Assembly (NCBI GenBank): GCA_963789355.1
Contig: CAWBKK010000004.1
Span: forward strand, 62,001 to 126,000
DNA from: Gaiellasilicea sp963789355
Lineage (GTDB): Bacteria > Actinomycetota > Thermoleophilia > Gaiellales > Gaiellaceae
DNA: 64,000 nucleotides
Direction: 5' to 3'
Part shown: positions 9,016 through 19,958 of the stretch, one piece after another
Numbering within the stretch: position 1 is the stretch's first letter
How the letters are laid out: each line of letters starts with the position of its first letter
Notes under the pieces: generated by a model
What the model was told of the DNA's origin: nothing
The model's input: only the letters and a program-made list of their open reading frames with translations
The model's database searches: none
Translations under genes and position numbers: made by a program

Positions 9016-9627
9016 TCAGGTGAGCAGCTCGCCGTGCAGCTGCGGCCGTCCCTGAGGGCCACCTGGGATGAAGCTGACGACCGAGCTTCCGACCATCACG
9101 CTCGTGCCGTCCTGTTCCGCGTCGAGCAACTCCGCCAGCACGGCCGCCTTCGCCTCGGGATCGTCCGCGAGGAGCTGCAGCTCGGTCAGCTGGAGCTCCC
9201 CGCTCGCGTCGAGCAGCTCGTCGAGCCACTCGCGCGGCGGGTGCACCTCGAGCCGGTAGCCCGCGTTCGTGGCGATGAACGTCCGCCGGCCGCCGTGGGC
9301 CTGGACGCGCAACTCCTGCTCGACGGCGCGGTCGACGACCTCCGCGAACTCGTCCTCGTCGAGTGCCAGCCCGAGATGGTCGACGCGCGGCAGCTCCCAC
9401 TGGCCGGGCTGGACGACGACGTTGACCGCGCCGCGCTCGAGCTCGGTCAGCCGGAGCTTGAACCCGATCGAGTCGAGCTCCTCCCAGGACATCCCCGGCT
9501 CGAAGGACTGGTACTCCTCGCCGATCCGGCCGTGCCGCGCGACGAGACCGAACGCGAGTTTGCCGAGGTAGCGCGCCTCCACCTCCCGGACGCGTGAGGT
9601 GACGAGGTGGTAGTGGAACAGCTTCAC
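9016..9627 (-). CDS. VOC/glyoxalase-like hypothetical protein
   Basis: 203 residues. The centre, 'VDHLGLALDEDEF' to 'RTFIATNAGYRLEVHPP', has the beta-alpha-beta-beta-beta layout and His...Glu placing of a vicinal oxygen chelate module. A second half is less recognisable. The start 'MKLFHYHLVTSRVREVEARY' is also VOC-like. No substrate can be inferred. It stands alone on the minus strand, divergent from ctaG with a 26-base gap. Confidence 0.6.
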   Translation of the reverse strand: MKLFHYHLVTSRVREVEARYLGKLAFGLVARHGRIGEEYQSFEPGMSWEELDSIGFKLRLTELERGAVNVVVQPGQWELPRVDHLGLALDEDEFAEVVDRAVEQELRVQAHGGRRTFIATNAGYRLEVHPPREWLDELLDASGELQLTELQLLADDPEAKAAVLAELLDAEQDGTSVMVGSSVVSFIPGGPQGRPQLHGELLT

Positions 9628-9653
9628 GGCGGGCGGAGTCTAGTCTGGCAAAG

Positions 9654-10502
9654 GTGCTGACCGACTGGACGCTCGATCCGCTGCAGCTCGCCCCGGTCGC
9701 GCTCGCGGCGCTGGCCTACGCGATGCGGGCGCGGACGCTCCGGCTCCGCGGGACGCCGATGCCGCGCTGGCGCCTGGTGCTCTTCACCCTCGGGATCCTG
9801 TTGCTGCTGGCCGCCTACGTCTCCCCGATCGCGGCGATCGGGGAGCGGGAGCTCTTCAGCTTCCACATGCTCCAGCACGTCCTGATCGGAGATCTCGCTC
9901 CGCTCTGCCTGCTCGCGGGGCTGAACGGGCCGATGCTGCGGCCGCTGCTCGCGCTCCGGCCGGTCGAGCGCCTGCGCGTGCTCGCCAACCCGCTGGTCGC
10001 GCTGCCGATCTGGGCGGCCAACCTCTATGTCTGGCACGTTCCGTTTCTCTACGAGGCGGCGGTCGAGCACTCCGTCGTGCATGCCCTCGAGCACATCTGC
10101 TTCTTCAGCGCCGGGATCGTCGCCTGGCTGCCCGTGCTCGAGACGCTGCCCGCGCCGGAGTGGTTCGGCACAGGACCAAAGCTCGCCTACATCGCCGTCG
10201 TCCGGCTCGTCGAGACGCTGCTCGGGAACATCTTCGTCTGGTCGGGAGCCGTCTTCTACGGCGTCTACGACCGAGGCGAGGAGCTGTGGGGGATCTCGCC
10301 GCTCGCCGATCAGGGCCTGGCCGGGGCGGTGATGATGATCGAGGGCTCGCTCGTCACGATCACCGCGCTCGCGTGGCTCTTCCTGCGGCTGGCGAAGGAG
10401 GGAGAGCTGCGCCAGGAGCTGCTCGAGCGTGGGCTCGACCCGAGGGCAGTGCGGCGCGCCGTCCGCTACGGGAGAGCGCAGGAGCTGGCCGAGCGCCGCT
10501 GA
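9654..10502 (+). CDS. ctaG: CtaG/caa3-type cytochrome c oxidase assembly membrane protein
   Basis: A 282-residue polytopic protein with about seven helices. Conserved features of the caa3_CtaG family are visible: 'FSFHMLQHVLIGDLAPLCLLAG', 'LYVWHVPFLYEAAVEHSVVHALEHICFF' and 'DQGLAGAVMMIEGSL'. The His-rich helices are thought to handle copper for the CuA/CuB centres of heme-copper oxidase. The GTG at 9654 is used. The C-terminal 50 residues are charged and cytoplasmic. The end overlaps the convergent MOSC gene by 37 bases. A copper operon lies at 24.6 kb, but no oxidase subunits are in the window. Confidence 0.85.
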   Translation: MLTDWTLDPLQLAPVALAALAYAMRARTLRLRGTPMPRWRLVLFTLGILLLLAAYVSPIAAIGERELFSFHMLQHVLIGDLAPLCLLAGLNGPMLRPLLALRPVERLRVLANPLVALPIWAANLYVWHVPFLYEAAVEHSVVHALEHICFFSAGIVAWLPVLETLPAPEWFGTGPKLAYIAVVRLVETLLGNIFVWSGAVFYGVYDRGEELWGISPLADQGLAGAVMMIEGSLVTITALAWLFLRLAKEGELRQELLERGLDPRAVRRAVRYGRAQELAERR

Positions 10503-11140
10503 TCAGCGGCGGCGCGCGCGAGCATCTTCTCGACGTTCTCCCGGGCGCGCTCCGCGAGCGGGGACGCGAGCAGCCGCTCGAGCAGCTCCGGATCCGGCTC
10601 CTTCGCGTACCAGGCGTCCATCAGGTCGAGCACGGTCGGATTGCCCTCGCCGCCACCGAGGCGCTCGACGGGATCGCCCGCCGCCACGTCGCCCGGCTCG
10701 GGCACGCGCACGTAGACGCCCGGCCGCCTGGCGTCGGCGAAGCGCTTGACCCAGCCCGGCCGGCCCATCCGGGTCGCGAAGACCGAGCAGGGGATGCGGG
10801 GCGCGGTCGCCTCGACGAGGGCGGCGCCGATCCGGAAGCGGTCGCCGATCCGGACGGGCTCGTCACCGAAGCTCGAGAGCGTCAGGTTCTCGCCGAACGT
10901 CCCCGGCTCGGGCTCGCCGCCGAGCTCGCCGGCCCAGAAGGCATAGTCCTCGCAGCTGTAGAGATAGAGCGCCTGGTCGAGCCCGCCATGGTTCTCACTG
11001 TCCGCGACGACGTCGCCCGCCAGCCCGAGCGCGCCGACCTGGCCGCGCTCGACCGGTGTCTTGCGGATCCCGGTCGCGACCGTTCGGGCGCCGATCCTCA
11101 TCAGCTGCGACCGGCCGGCATTGACGGAGATGAGCTTCAC
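10466..11140 (-). CDS. MOSC domain protein (YiiM-like)
   Basis: 224 residues. 'GLAGDVVADSENHGGLDQALYLYSCEDYAFW', 'GTFGENLTLSSFGDEPVRIGDRFRIG' and 'RIPCSVFATRMGRPGWVKRF' match the MOSC/YiiM group; the Cys in 'IPCSVF' is the conserved sulfur-carrying position. YiiM proteins reduce N-hydroxylated compounds with a molybdenum cofactor. A three-helix C-terminal extension is present. A second, different MOSC protein is at 23405. Confidence 0.87.
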   Translation of the reverse strand: MKLISVNAGRSQLMRIGARTVATGIRKTPVERGQVGALGLAGDVVADSENHGGLDQALYLYSCEDYAFWAGELGGEPEPGTFGENLTLSSFGDEPVRIGDRFRIGAALVEATAPRIPCSVFATRMGRPGWVKRFADARRPGVYVRVPEPGDVAAGDPVERLGGGEGNPTVLDLMDAWYAKEPDPELLERLLASPLAERARENVEKMLARAAADQRRSASSCALP

Positions 11141-11296
11141 CGGGGCAGCCTAGTCGCCTGAGCGGCTGATCAGCCGCCGGCGGGAGGTGACGTTGATCAT
11201 GGGCGCCCGAGGTGGTACGAAGGTGACAATCGCGACAAGGGAGCCGCCCTGCCCGCTCGGCCACTCCTCATCATTGCGGCTGTCACGGCGACCCTG

Positions 11297-12772
11297 GTGA
11301 TGGCTCAGTCGAGCTCGCCGGCGCCCTCCGACGAACGCCGCCCGAATGCCGCCGGCTGCCCGAAGGGAACGGACGCAGCCGTGATCGGCGGCAAGCGGGT
11401 CTGCCTCGAGGTGGGGATTCGGTGCGAGCGGCGCCACCAGGCGCAGTACGTGCGCCTGGGCTACAGCTGCAGCGCCCGCGGCCGGCTCGGCCTGCTCATC
11501 TGCACCGGCGCGTCCTACTACGCGGTGATCGGCGGCGTGCACGGTTGCATCCGCGTGGGGCAGGCGTGTCAGTCGAAGTACCAGGCCCAGTACCGGAAGC
11601 TCGGCTTCGAGTGCGAGCGGGCAAGGTTGATCCGGCCCAAGCCGATCAACGCGCGGATCACCGTTACGGGACGGGAGGAGTTGATCTTCGACTGGTCCCG
11701 CGACAAGTGCGAGGACACCGACATCCCCGATCTCCCCGCACGCGCGTTCAGGGACGCGGACGGGAACGTGCAGGTGCTCGCGTCCCACTACATCACCCGA
11801 CGCTTGATCGGCCCCGACTTCGACCGGCTCCGTCACGACTGCACCGTCGTCCTCGGGTCGAAGGAGAGCGAGAACCCGGCGACGTTCGACGACAAGCAAT
11901 GGCTGGCCTCGGTCTACACGAACGACGGCCGGACGATCTACGGGCTCACGCACGTGGAGTACCAGGGAAACGCACATCCGGGACGTTGCCCCTCAGGCGA
12001 CTACTTCCGCTGCTGGTGGAACACGCTCGCGCTCGTCGTCTCGACCGACGGCGGCCGCTCCTACCGACGCCAGGGTCCGCGTAACGGCCTCGTCGCTGCG
12101 GTCCCGTACCGGTACGTCCCGGATCTCGGCGTCGAGGGGCATCGCAGCCCCTCGCAGATCGTGCGGAACCCGGCCGACGGCTACTACTACGCAATCGTCA
12201 GCCAGGACGTGCTCGCGCGACGGGGCGTCGCCCGAGAAAATGGCAACTGCCTGATCAGGACGCGGAACCTCTCCGATCCGACCTCCTGGCGCGCCCCGGA
12301 CGAGTCCGGGGCCTACACGCGGAGGTTCATCGACCCGTACACCGAGGCCGGGTCGCCGCGCAACCATCTCTGCCGCACCTACATCGAGACGCGGCCCGGC
12401 GGCAGCCCGCTCCATCCGAACCTCACCTGGAACACGCACCTCCAGCGCTGGCTCCTCATCGGCGGGGACCAGGTCGACGTTCGGCGGGACCCGGGCACGA
12501 CGAAGTGGGGTGTCTACTTCTCGGTCTCGAAGGATCTCGTCACCTGGGAGACGCAGCGGCTCGTGTTCGCGAGGAACATGGCGTTCGTGCACAACTGCGG
12601 CGATCCCGACCCGATCATGTACCCGACGCTGATCGACCACGCGAGCCCGTCGCGGAGTTTCGAGACGACCGGCTCACGCGCGTACCTCTACTACACGGTG
12701 CAGCACTACCGGGGCTGCAACCAGACGCTCGACCGCGACCTCGTCCGCGTGCCGGTGACGATCTCGAAGTAG
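11297..12772 (+). CDS. Secreted propeller-like protein with two tandem Cys repeats
   Basis: About 491 residues. Residues about 20-105 hold two repeats of about 40 residues sharing 'AVIGG..(V/G).C(L/I).VG..C......QAQY..LG(Y/F).C'. A large beta-rich domain follows with repeated 'LVVSTDGGRSYRRQG', 'RSPSQIVRNPADGYYYAIV' and 'YFSVSKDLVTWETQR', which resemble sialidase/GH43-type propellers; catalytic residues cannot be assigned. In the bases just before GTG 11297 the same frame encodes a signal-like stretch (LLIIAAVTATLVMA) but has no start codon. A start (ATG 11200 or GTG 11224) exists one frame away, so a single-base error probably cuts off the signal peptide. Export is therefore inferred. Confidence 0.65.
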   Translation: MMAQSSSPAPSDERRPNAAGCPKGTDAAVIGGKRVCLEVGIRCERRHQAQYVRLGYSCSARGRLGLLICTGASYYAVIGGVHGCIRVGQACQSKYQAQYRKLGFECERARLIRPKPINARITVTGREELIFDWSRDKCEDTDIPDLPARAFRDADGNVQVLASHYITRRLIGPDFDRLRHDCTVVLGSKESENPATFDDKQWLASVYTNDGRTIYGLTHVEYQGNAHPGRCPSGDYFRCWWNTLALVVSTDGGRSYRRQGPRNGLVAAVPYRYVPDLGVEGHRSPSQIVRNPADGYYYAIVSQDVLARRGVARENGNCLIRTRNLSDPTSWRAPDESGAYTRRFIDPYTEAGSPRNHLCRTYIETRPGGSPLHPNLTWNTHLQRWLLIGGDQVDVRRDPGTTKWGVYFSVSKDLVTWETQRLVFARNMAFVHNCGDPDPIMYPTLIDHASPSRSFETTGSRAYLYYTVQHYRGCNQTLDRDLVRVPVTISK

Positions 12773-12776
12773 ACGG

Positions 12777-14158
12777 CTAGCGCGTGGCCGGCTCGAAGCG
12801 CAGCTTCGCCAGGTTCCGCTCCTCGGGCACGCGCGTCGGGTAGTCGCGGGTGAAGCAGGCACGGCAGACCGACGCCTCCGGCAGCCGCGTTGCCGCCTGC
12901 ATCCCCTCGAGCGAGAGATAGTGGAGCGAGCTGGCGCCGATCAGCTCGCGCATCTGCTCGACGGAGCGGTGGGCGGCTGCGAGCTGCTCCTCGTCGGCCA
13001 TGTCGATTCCGTAGAAGCAGGGCGCCACGATCGGCGGCGAGGAGATCCGGACGTGGACCTCGGCCGCGCCCGCCTCGAAGAGCATCCCGACGAGTTGCTG
13101 CATCGTCGAGCCGCGGACGATCGAGTCGTCGACGATCACGAGCCGCTTGCCCGCGACCTCCGCGAGCGGGTTGAACTTCATCCGGATCCCCTGCCGGCGC
13201 AGATCCTCGTCGGGTTGGATGAAGGTGCGGCCGACGTACCGGTTCTTGATCAACCCCTCGCTGTAGGGGATCCCCGACGCGCGCGTGAAGCCGACGGCGG
13301 CGGGGGTGCCCGAGTCGGGGATCGGCAGCACGAGGTCAGCGTCGACGGGCGCCTCCGCTGCGAGCCGCTCGCCCATGCGCACGCGCACGCCGTGCACCTC
13401 CGCGCCCGCGAGGGTCGAGTCGGGGCGGGCGAAGTAGACGTGCTCGAAGATGCAGAGCGCCTGCCGGCCCTCCGGCACCGCCTGGGTCGGGTGCACGCCG
13501 TCCTCGTCGATCACGACCAGCTCGCCGGGGCGAACGTCGCGCTCGTAGGCCGCGCCGATCAGATCGAAGGCGCACGTCTCCGACGCCACCACCCAGTCGT
13601 CGCCGAGCCGCCCGAGCGCGAGCGGCCTGATCCCGTGCGGGTCGCGGAAGGCGAGCAGCTTCCCCTCCGAGAGCGCGACGACCGAGTAGGCCCCCTCGAG
13701 CCGGGGCATGGCGCGGGCGACGGCTTCCGCGATCGGCGCCGGATCGTTCGCGATCAGCGCGGCGATCGCCTCAGTGTCGGAGGTGGCGCCGAGCCCGATC
13801 CCGTCGGCGGCAAGCGCTGCGCGGAGCTCCGTCGTGTTCGTCAGGTTGCCGTTGTGCCCGATCGCGACCGTGCGCGAGCGGCCGTGGTGGACGAGCGGCT
13901 GAGCGTTCGCCCAGGCGTTCGAGCCGGTCGTCGAGTAGCGGGTGTGCCCGATCGCGACATCGCCCGGGAGCGCGTGCAGCTTCTCCTCGTCGAACACCTG
14001 CGCGACGAGCCCCATATCGCGGATCACCGTCAGCCGGCCGCGATTCGAGACCGCGATCCCCGCTGCCTCCTGGCCGCGATGCTGGAGCGCGAAGAGGCCG
14101 AAGTAGGAGATCCGCGCCACGTCGCGGTCGGCCGAGCGGATGCCGAAGACGCCGCACA

Positions 14159-14159
<1 letters not shown>
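12777..14159 (-). CDS. purF: Amidophosphoribosyltransferase
   Basis: 460 residues. First committed step of purine synthesis: PRPP and glutamine give phosphoribosylamine. The N-terminal Cys2 nucleophile follows the initiator Met ('MCGVFGIR'), so no propeptide is present. The Ntn glutaminase domain has 'LQHRGQEAAGIA' and 'GHTRYSTTGS'. The PRPP loop is 'RLVIVDDSIVRGST'. Cys residues in 'SVCRACFTRDYP' resemble the 4Fe-4S-type PurF. The ATG at 14159 overlaps the purL stop by one base (TGATG). Confidence 0.95.
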
Positions 14160-16259
<2,100 letters not shown>

Positions 16260-16303
16260 TGTAGATGGGAAGGCCGACGGCGGCCGTCGCGTTTGGAGAG
16301 AGA

Positions 16304-17179
16304 GTGAGCCGCCGCCACTTACTGACGCTGGCGGCGCTCGCGGCGATCTGGGGCTCCTCGTTCATGTTCATCGAGATCGCGCTGCGCGACCTGGCGCCCT
16401 CGACCCTGATTCTCCTGCGGATGGCGTCGGGCGCGGTCGCGCTCGCCGTCTACATCACCCTCACGGGCGGCAGCTACTCGGCGCTGCGGCGGTACGCGTG
16501 GCCGCTGGCGCTGCTCGGGCTCGCGAACACGGCGGTGCCGTTCTTCCTGATCGCGTGGGGACAGCAGTACATCGACTCCGGCCTCGCCTCGATCTTCAAT
16601 GCATCCGCGCCGCTCTTCACTGCGCTCTTCGCGATCGCGTACGACCGGAGTCAGCGCGCGACCGGGCTGCGCCTCGTTGGGATCCTCCTCGGCTTCACGG
16701 GCGTCGTGCTGCTCGTCGGCTTCGAGCTCTCGGGTGGCGAGCGGGCGGTGGTCGGGGGCCTCGCCGTGGTCGCTGCGTCCGCCTGTTATGGGATCGGCGG
16801 CCTCTACGCCGGACGACGCTTTCCCGGCTTGCCGCCGGCGCTCGTCGCGTTCGGTGCGCTCGTCTGGTCGACGGCCTTCGTGCTCCCCTTCGGGCTGGCG
16901 CAGGCAAGCTCGTTCGGCTGGGAGGCGACACTCTCTGTGCTCTACCTCGGGGTCGCGGCAACCGGCGTCGCGTACCTCCTCTACTTCGGCCTGATCGCCG
17001 GCGCCGGCGCTTCGAAAGCCGTGCTCGTGACGTACCTCGTCCCCGCGCTCGCCCTCGCCTACGGGGCTGTCTTCCTGGACGAGACGGTGACGGCGGTCTC
17101 GCTGGCGGGGCTCGCGCTCGTGCTCGCGGGGGTCGCACTCGGCACCGGCCTTGGAGACAGAGCTACGGTGAAGCGATGA
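16304..17179 (+). CDS. EamA/DMT-superfamily transporter
   Basis: About 291 residues, ten predicted helices in two EamA repeats. Signature pieces are 'AAIWGSSFMFIEIAL', 'FFLIAWGQQYIDSGLASIFNASAPLF' and 'VLVTYLVPALALAYGAVFLDE'. The GTG at 16304 follows GGAGAGAG; an in-frame ATG at 16265 would begin only 5 bases from the likely purL start, so the later start is preferred. The stop overlaps the next transporter by four bases (ATGA). The pair could be two halves of a paired exporter or a recent duplication. Confidence 0.85.
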   Translation: MSRRHLLTLAALAAIWGSSFMFIEIALRDLAPSTLILLRMASGAVALAVYITLTGGSYSALRRYAWPLALLGLANTAVPFFLIAWGQQYIDSGLASIFNASAPLFTALFAIAYDRSQRATGLRLVGILLGFTGVVLLVGFELSGGERAVVGGLAVVAASACYGIGGLYAGRRFPGLPPALVAFGALVWSTAFVLPFGLAQASSFGWEATLSVLYLGVAATGVAYLLYFGLIAGAGASKAVLVTYLVPALALAYGAVFLDETVTAVSLAGLALVLAGVALGTGLGDRATVKR

Positions 17180-18078
17180 ACCGCTACTGGCCGATGCTGG
17201 TGACTCTGGCCGCCGTCTGGGGCGCCTCGTACCTCTTCATCAAGGTCGCCGTGGACGAGATCGAGCCCGCGCCGATGATGGCTTTCCGGACGCTGCTCGC
17301 GGCCGCCGTGCTGCTCGGCTACGTCGTCTGGCGGCTCGGGCGGACAGCGGCGGTGGCGGACCTCCGCGCCGCGTGGCGGCACTGTCTCGTTCTCGGCGTC
17401 CTCAACGCGGCGCTGCCGTTCTGGCTGATCGCGTGGGGCGAGAAGCACATCGACTCGGGGCTCGCCGCCGTCGTGCAGGCGTCGGTGCCGATCTTCAACG
17501 CGCTCCTCGTCCTCCGCTTCCTCCCCCACGAGCGGCTCTCGCGAATGCGTGCGCTCGGGCTCGCGATCGGGATCGTCGGAGTCGCGGTCGTGACGGGAAT
17601 CCACCCCGAAGGCGGCAACCTGGCGATCCTCGGGGCGCTTGCGGTCGTCCTGTCGTCGCTCGCCTACGCCGGCGCGGGCGTCTACGGGCAGCGCGCGGTC
17701 TCCGGCACGGCCGGGCCGGTCCTGGCGGCCGGCTCGATGCTCGTCGGCGGGTTGATCCTGACGCCGTTCGCGCTCTTCCAGCTTCCAGGGTCGGTTCCGT
17801 CCCTCGAGGCGAGCGCGTCGGTCCTCGCCCTGTCGCTGCTCGGGACGGCGGTCGCCCAGTTGATCCTCTTCCGGATGCTCGCGCTGCACGGCTCCGCGCG
17901 ACTCTCGCTCGTCACCTACCTGATGCCCGGCTTCGCGCTCGTCTACGGGGTGCTGATCCTGGATGAGCGGATCTCGGCTGCGACGATCGGGGGCCTCGTG
18001 CTGATCCTCGCCGGGATCGCGCTCGCGTCGGGCGCCGTCAGGCTATCGCGGCGCGAGGCCGCTCCGGCGCGTCCGTGA
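17176..18078 (+). CDS. EamA/DMT-superfamily transporter
   Basis: 300 residues, about ten helices. Motifs parallel those of the gene before it: 'AAVWGASYLFIKVAV', 'PFWLIAWGEKHIDSGLAAVVQASVPIF', 'SLVTYLMPGFALVYGVLILDE'. This close parallel supports tandem duplication followed by divergence. The ATG at 17176 overlaps the upstream stop. Substrate unknown. Confidence 0.86.
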   Translation: MNRYWPMLVTLAAVWGASYLFIKVAVDEIEPAPMMAFRTLLAAAVLLGYVVWRLGRTAAVADLRAAWRHCLVLGVLNAALPFWLIAWGEKHIDSGLAAVVQASVPIFNALLVLRFLPHERLSRMRALGLAIGIVGVAVVTGIHPEGGNLAILGALAVVLSSLAYAGAGVYGQRAVSGTAGPVLAAGSMLVGGLILTPFALFQLPGSVPSLEASASVLALSLLGTAVAQLILFRMLALHGSARLSLVTYLMPGFALVYGVLILDERISAATIGGLVLILAGIALASGAVRLSRREAAPARP

Positions 18079-18085
18079 GCGGCCC

Positions 18086-18592
18086 GTGAGCGTCACGATC
18101 CGGCCGGCCGGCGGCGAGGACATCGACTTCCTGGTCGAGCTCTACGCCGCCGAGGACGTGCGCCCCTTTCTCGCAGCCGCGGGCTCCTACGACCTCGAAG
18201 GCGTTGCGGCGAAGGTCGCCCAGGATCCCGACGCGGGCGGCGTGATCGTCGTCGAGCTCGACGACGAGGTGGCGGGCGCCATGAGCTGGGAGCTGCGCAA
18301 CCGGCGCAGCGGGATCGTCCACGTCAGCGGCCTCGCCGTCCATCCCGACTTCCGCGGCCGGCGACTCGCCGACGACGCGGCCCGCCTCTTACAGCGGTAC
18401 CTGATCCACGAGCGCGGCTTCCACCGGATCGAGCTCGAGATCTACGGCTTCAACGAGCGGGCGCAGCGTCACGCGGAGCGCTCGGGCTTCGTCCGCGAGG
18501 GGGTGAAGCGGAACGCCTATCGCCGCGGCGACGGCTGGGTCGACGGCGTCCTCTACGCGCTCGTCGCGGAGGACCTGGACGAGCCGAGGTAG
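18086..18592 (+). CDS. GNAT-family N-acetyltransferase
   Basis: 168 residues. Acetyl-CoA binding motif A is 'VSGLAVHPDFRGRRLADDAARLLQ', and motif B is 'IELEIYGFNERAQRHAERSGFVREG', typical of RimJ/RimL-like and small-molecule acetyltransferases. It starts at GTG 18086, 7 bases after the second transporter, so it is probably the third gene of that transcript. Substrate unknown. Its last 40 bases overlap the convergent regulator. Confidence 0.85.
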   Translation: MSVTIRPAGGEDIDFLVELYAAEDVRPFLAAAGSYDLEGVAAKVAQDPDAGGVIVVELDDEVAGAMSWELRNRRSGIVHVSGLAVHPDFRGRRLADDAARLLQRYLIHERGFHRIELEIYGFNERAQRHAERSGFVREGVKRNAYRRGDGWVDGVLYALVAEDLDEPR

Positions 18593-19656
18593 CCGCTCAG
18601 CAGGTCGCCGGTCTGCGGCAGGTCGGGGCGGAGGCTGTAGACGTTCTCGTCCTCGTCGCGGATCGTCACGAACCCGGCCTGGCGCAGGATCGCGAGATGA
18701 TGGTGCGCGGTCGACTTCGCGACGCCGAGCTCCGCCGCCGCCTCGCTCAGCTTCAGCGGCCCGTCGCTCAGCCGGCGGAGGAGCTTCAGGCGCCCCTCGT
18801 CCCCGAGCGCCTTGTAGACCCGCGCGACCTCTGCCGGTGAGGCGCCCTCCTCGGCCGCCGGCGCGATCGGGTAGCAGAAGATCTTCGTGCCCTTGTGCTC
18901 CCAAAGGATCACCCACGGGCGCATGAACCAGCTCGGGAAGAACGCGAGCGTGCGGATCCCCGGGGGCGGCGTGTACTGGTAGCCGCGCGTGGCCAGCTCG
19001 ACGAGCTGCTCGGGCGAGTGGCTGCTCGCGAGCGCCCGCTTGGCGGTCGCGTCGCGCTCGGCCGCCTCGCGCCACTCGGGGGCGGCCGGGAGGAACACCA
19101 GGTCGTACCAGCGCGGGAGCAGTTCGACGATCCGTGCCTTCACCTCTTCGGCACCGAGGTCGAGCAGGCCGCGAACCATGTCGTGCTTCTCCGACCACTC
19201 GGCGAGCGACTGGAGGTATTCCTCCTGCGCCGCCTTGTCGCCGTGCGCCGCGCGCATGATCACGTCCGGCGAGGAGAGGTGCTCGGCTCCGGCTCCATAG
19301 TGGCCGAAGAGGTGCAGCTTCACGTCGATCGGGTCGGTCGCCTCGAGCCGCTCCATGAAGCCGGCGAAGGTCCGCGGCTTCGGCGTCTCGTAGACGATCC
19401 CGAGCAAGTGCGCCGCCACCTTGTGCGACCCGAGCAGCATCGAGTCGGCGGCCTCGAGCAGGTCGGGCGGGAGGGACTCGAGTTGCGCGCGCAGCGTCTC
19501 GGTGCCGAGGTCGAGCGTGTCGTGGTCGTCGCGGCCGGCGACGGCGCAGATGCTCATCAGGACCTCGGCGGCCTCGGCCACCTCGATCTCGATCTCGAGC
19601 CCCGACGGACGGGAGAGGTCGAGGACCTGGGCCCGTCTATTCTGTTCGATAGCCAT
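18553..19656 (-). CDS. ArsR-family winged-helix regulator with N-terminal effector domain
   Basis: 367 residues. The C-terminal winged helix (about 285-340) reads 'KALGDEGRLKLLRRLSDGPLKLSEAAAELGVAKSTAHHHLAILRQAGFV', a clear ArsR type with no metal-binding CxC. The long N-terminal domain has the DUF5937-like feel of actinobacterial regulators and presumably binds a ligand. The ATG at 19656 lies about 5 bases from the predicted transcription start, so the mRNA is nearly leaderless. A likely operator lies 50-70 bases upstream, together with the divergent promoter. Confidence 0.82.
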   Translation of the reverse strand: MAIEQNRRAQVLDLSRPSGLEIEIEVAEAAEVLMSICAVAGRDDHDTLDLGTETLRAQLESLPPDLLEAADSMLLGSHKVAAHLLGIVYETPKPRTFAGFMERLEATDPIDVKLHLFGHYGAGAEHLSSPDVIMRAAHGDKAAQEEYLQSLAEWSEKHDMVRGLLDLGAEEVKARIVELLPRWYDLVFLPAAPEWREAAERDATAKRALASSHSPEQLVELATRGYQYTPPPGIRTLAFFPSWFMRPWVILWEHKGTKIFCYPIAPAAEEGASPAEVARVYKALGDEGRLKLLRRLSDGPLKLSEAAAELGVAKSTAHHHLAILRQAGFVTIRDEDENVYSLRPDLPQTGDLLSGYLGSSRSSATSA

Positions 19657-19667
19657 GGAACGGTTTC

Positions 19668-19696
19668 AGCGTACTCGCAAATAAAAGGCTTGACAA
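19668..19696 (-). promoter_or_regulatory. Promoter of the ArsR-type regulator
   Basis: On the minus strand, TTGTCA (19696-19691), 17 bases, then TACGCT (19673-19668). The -35 hexamer overlaps the divergent promoter's TTGACA almost base for base, so only one can be bound by polymerase at a time. Confidence 0.5.
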
Positions 19697-19718
19697 GGGA
19701 GTGATCGTTCGATAACTT
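19690..19718 (+). promoter_or_regulatory. Divergent promoter towards the small gene at 19758
   Basis: A perfect -35 TTGACA at 19690-19695, a 17-base spacer, and TAACTT at 19713-19718. The -10 is exactly the spacer between the two arms of the operator-like inverted repeat. Confidence 0.55.
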
Positions 19719-19724
19719 TCGAAC
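19707..19724. promoter_or_regulatory. Candidate operator: GTTCGA-N6-TCGAAC
   Basis: A perfect inverted repeat with six-base arms and a six-base spacer. A further half-site GTTCGA occurs at 19644-19649 inside the first codons of the regulator gene. The geometry suits a winged-helix dimer; binding by the adjacent ArsR-type protein is inferred. Confidence 0.55.
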
Positions 19725-19757
19725 AGATCAAGCATGTCGAACGCGAAGGAGACCCTG

Positions 19758-19958
19758 ATGCTCGCCGCCACCGACTTTCTCTCCCAGCTCACCCAGGATC
19801 GGCAGCAGGACCGGCTGGCCGCCGCTGCCGAGCACCGGCTCGTCACTGAGTTGGTCGCGCAAGAGGAGCATCCGCGGAAGCGGATGCTCCTCGCGCGCAA
19901 ATCCCTCAAGGGCGCCGCGAGCGGCGCCAACGCCTCGGCGCCTAGCGCAAGCTGCTGA
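19758..19958 (+). CDS. Small hypothetical protein, 66 aa (or a structured RNA)
   Basis: The ATG at 19758 has an excellent ribosome site AAGGAG (19746-19751) at 6-base spacing and lies 33 bases after a predicted transcription start; an ATG at 19734 is possible. The peptide is helical and charged ('LSQLTQDRQQDRLAAAAEHRLVTEL') with an Ala/Ser-rich tail ending in Cys. No family is recognised. A perfect 13-base-pair hairpin lies inside, so a regulatory RNA is an alternative. Its last 17 bases overlap the convergent hydrolase gene. Confidence 0.4.
   Translation: MLAATDFLSQLTQDRQQDRLAAAAEHRLVTELVAQEEHPRKRMLLARKSLKGAASGANASAPSASC
19863..19892 (+). repeat. Perfect 13-bp hairpin with GGAA tetraloop
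   Basis: GAGGAGCATCCGC, loop GGAA (a GNRA tetraloop), then GCGGATGCTCCTC. It has no mismatches and lies within the small ORF, where codon constraint would not by itself produce it. No T tract follows. Confidence 0.7.
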
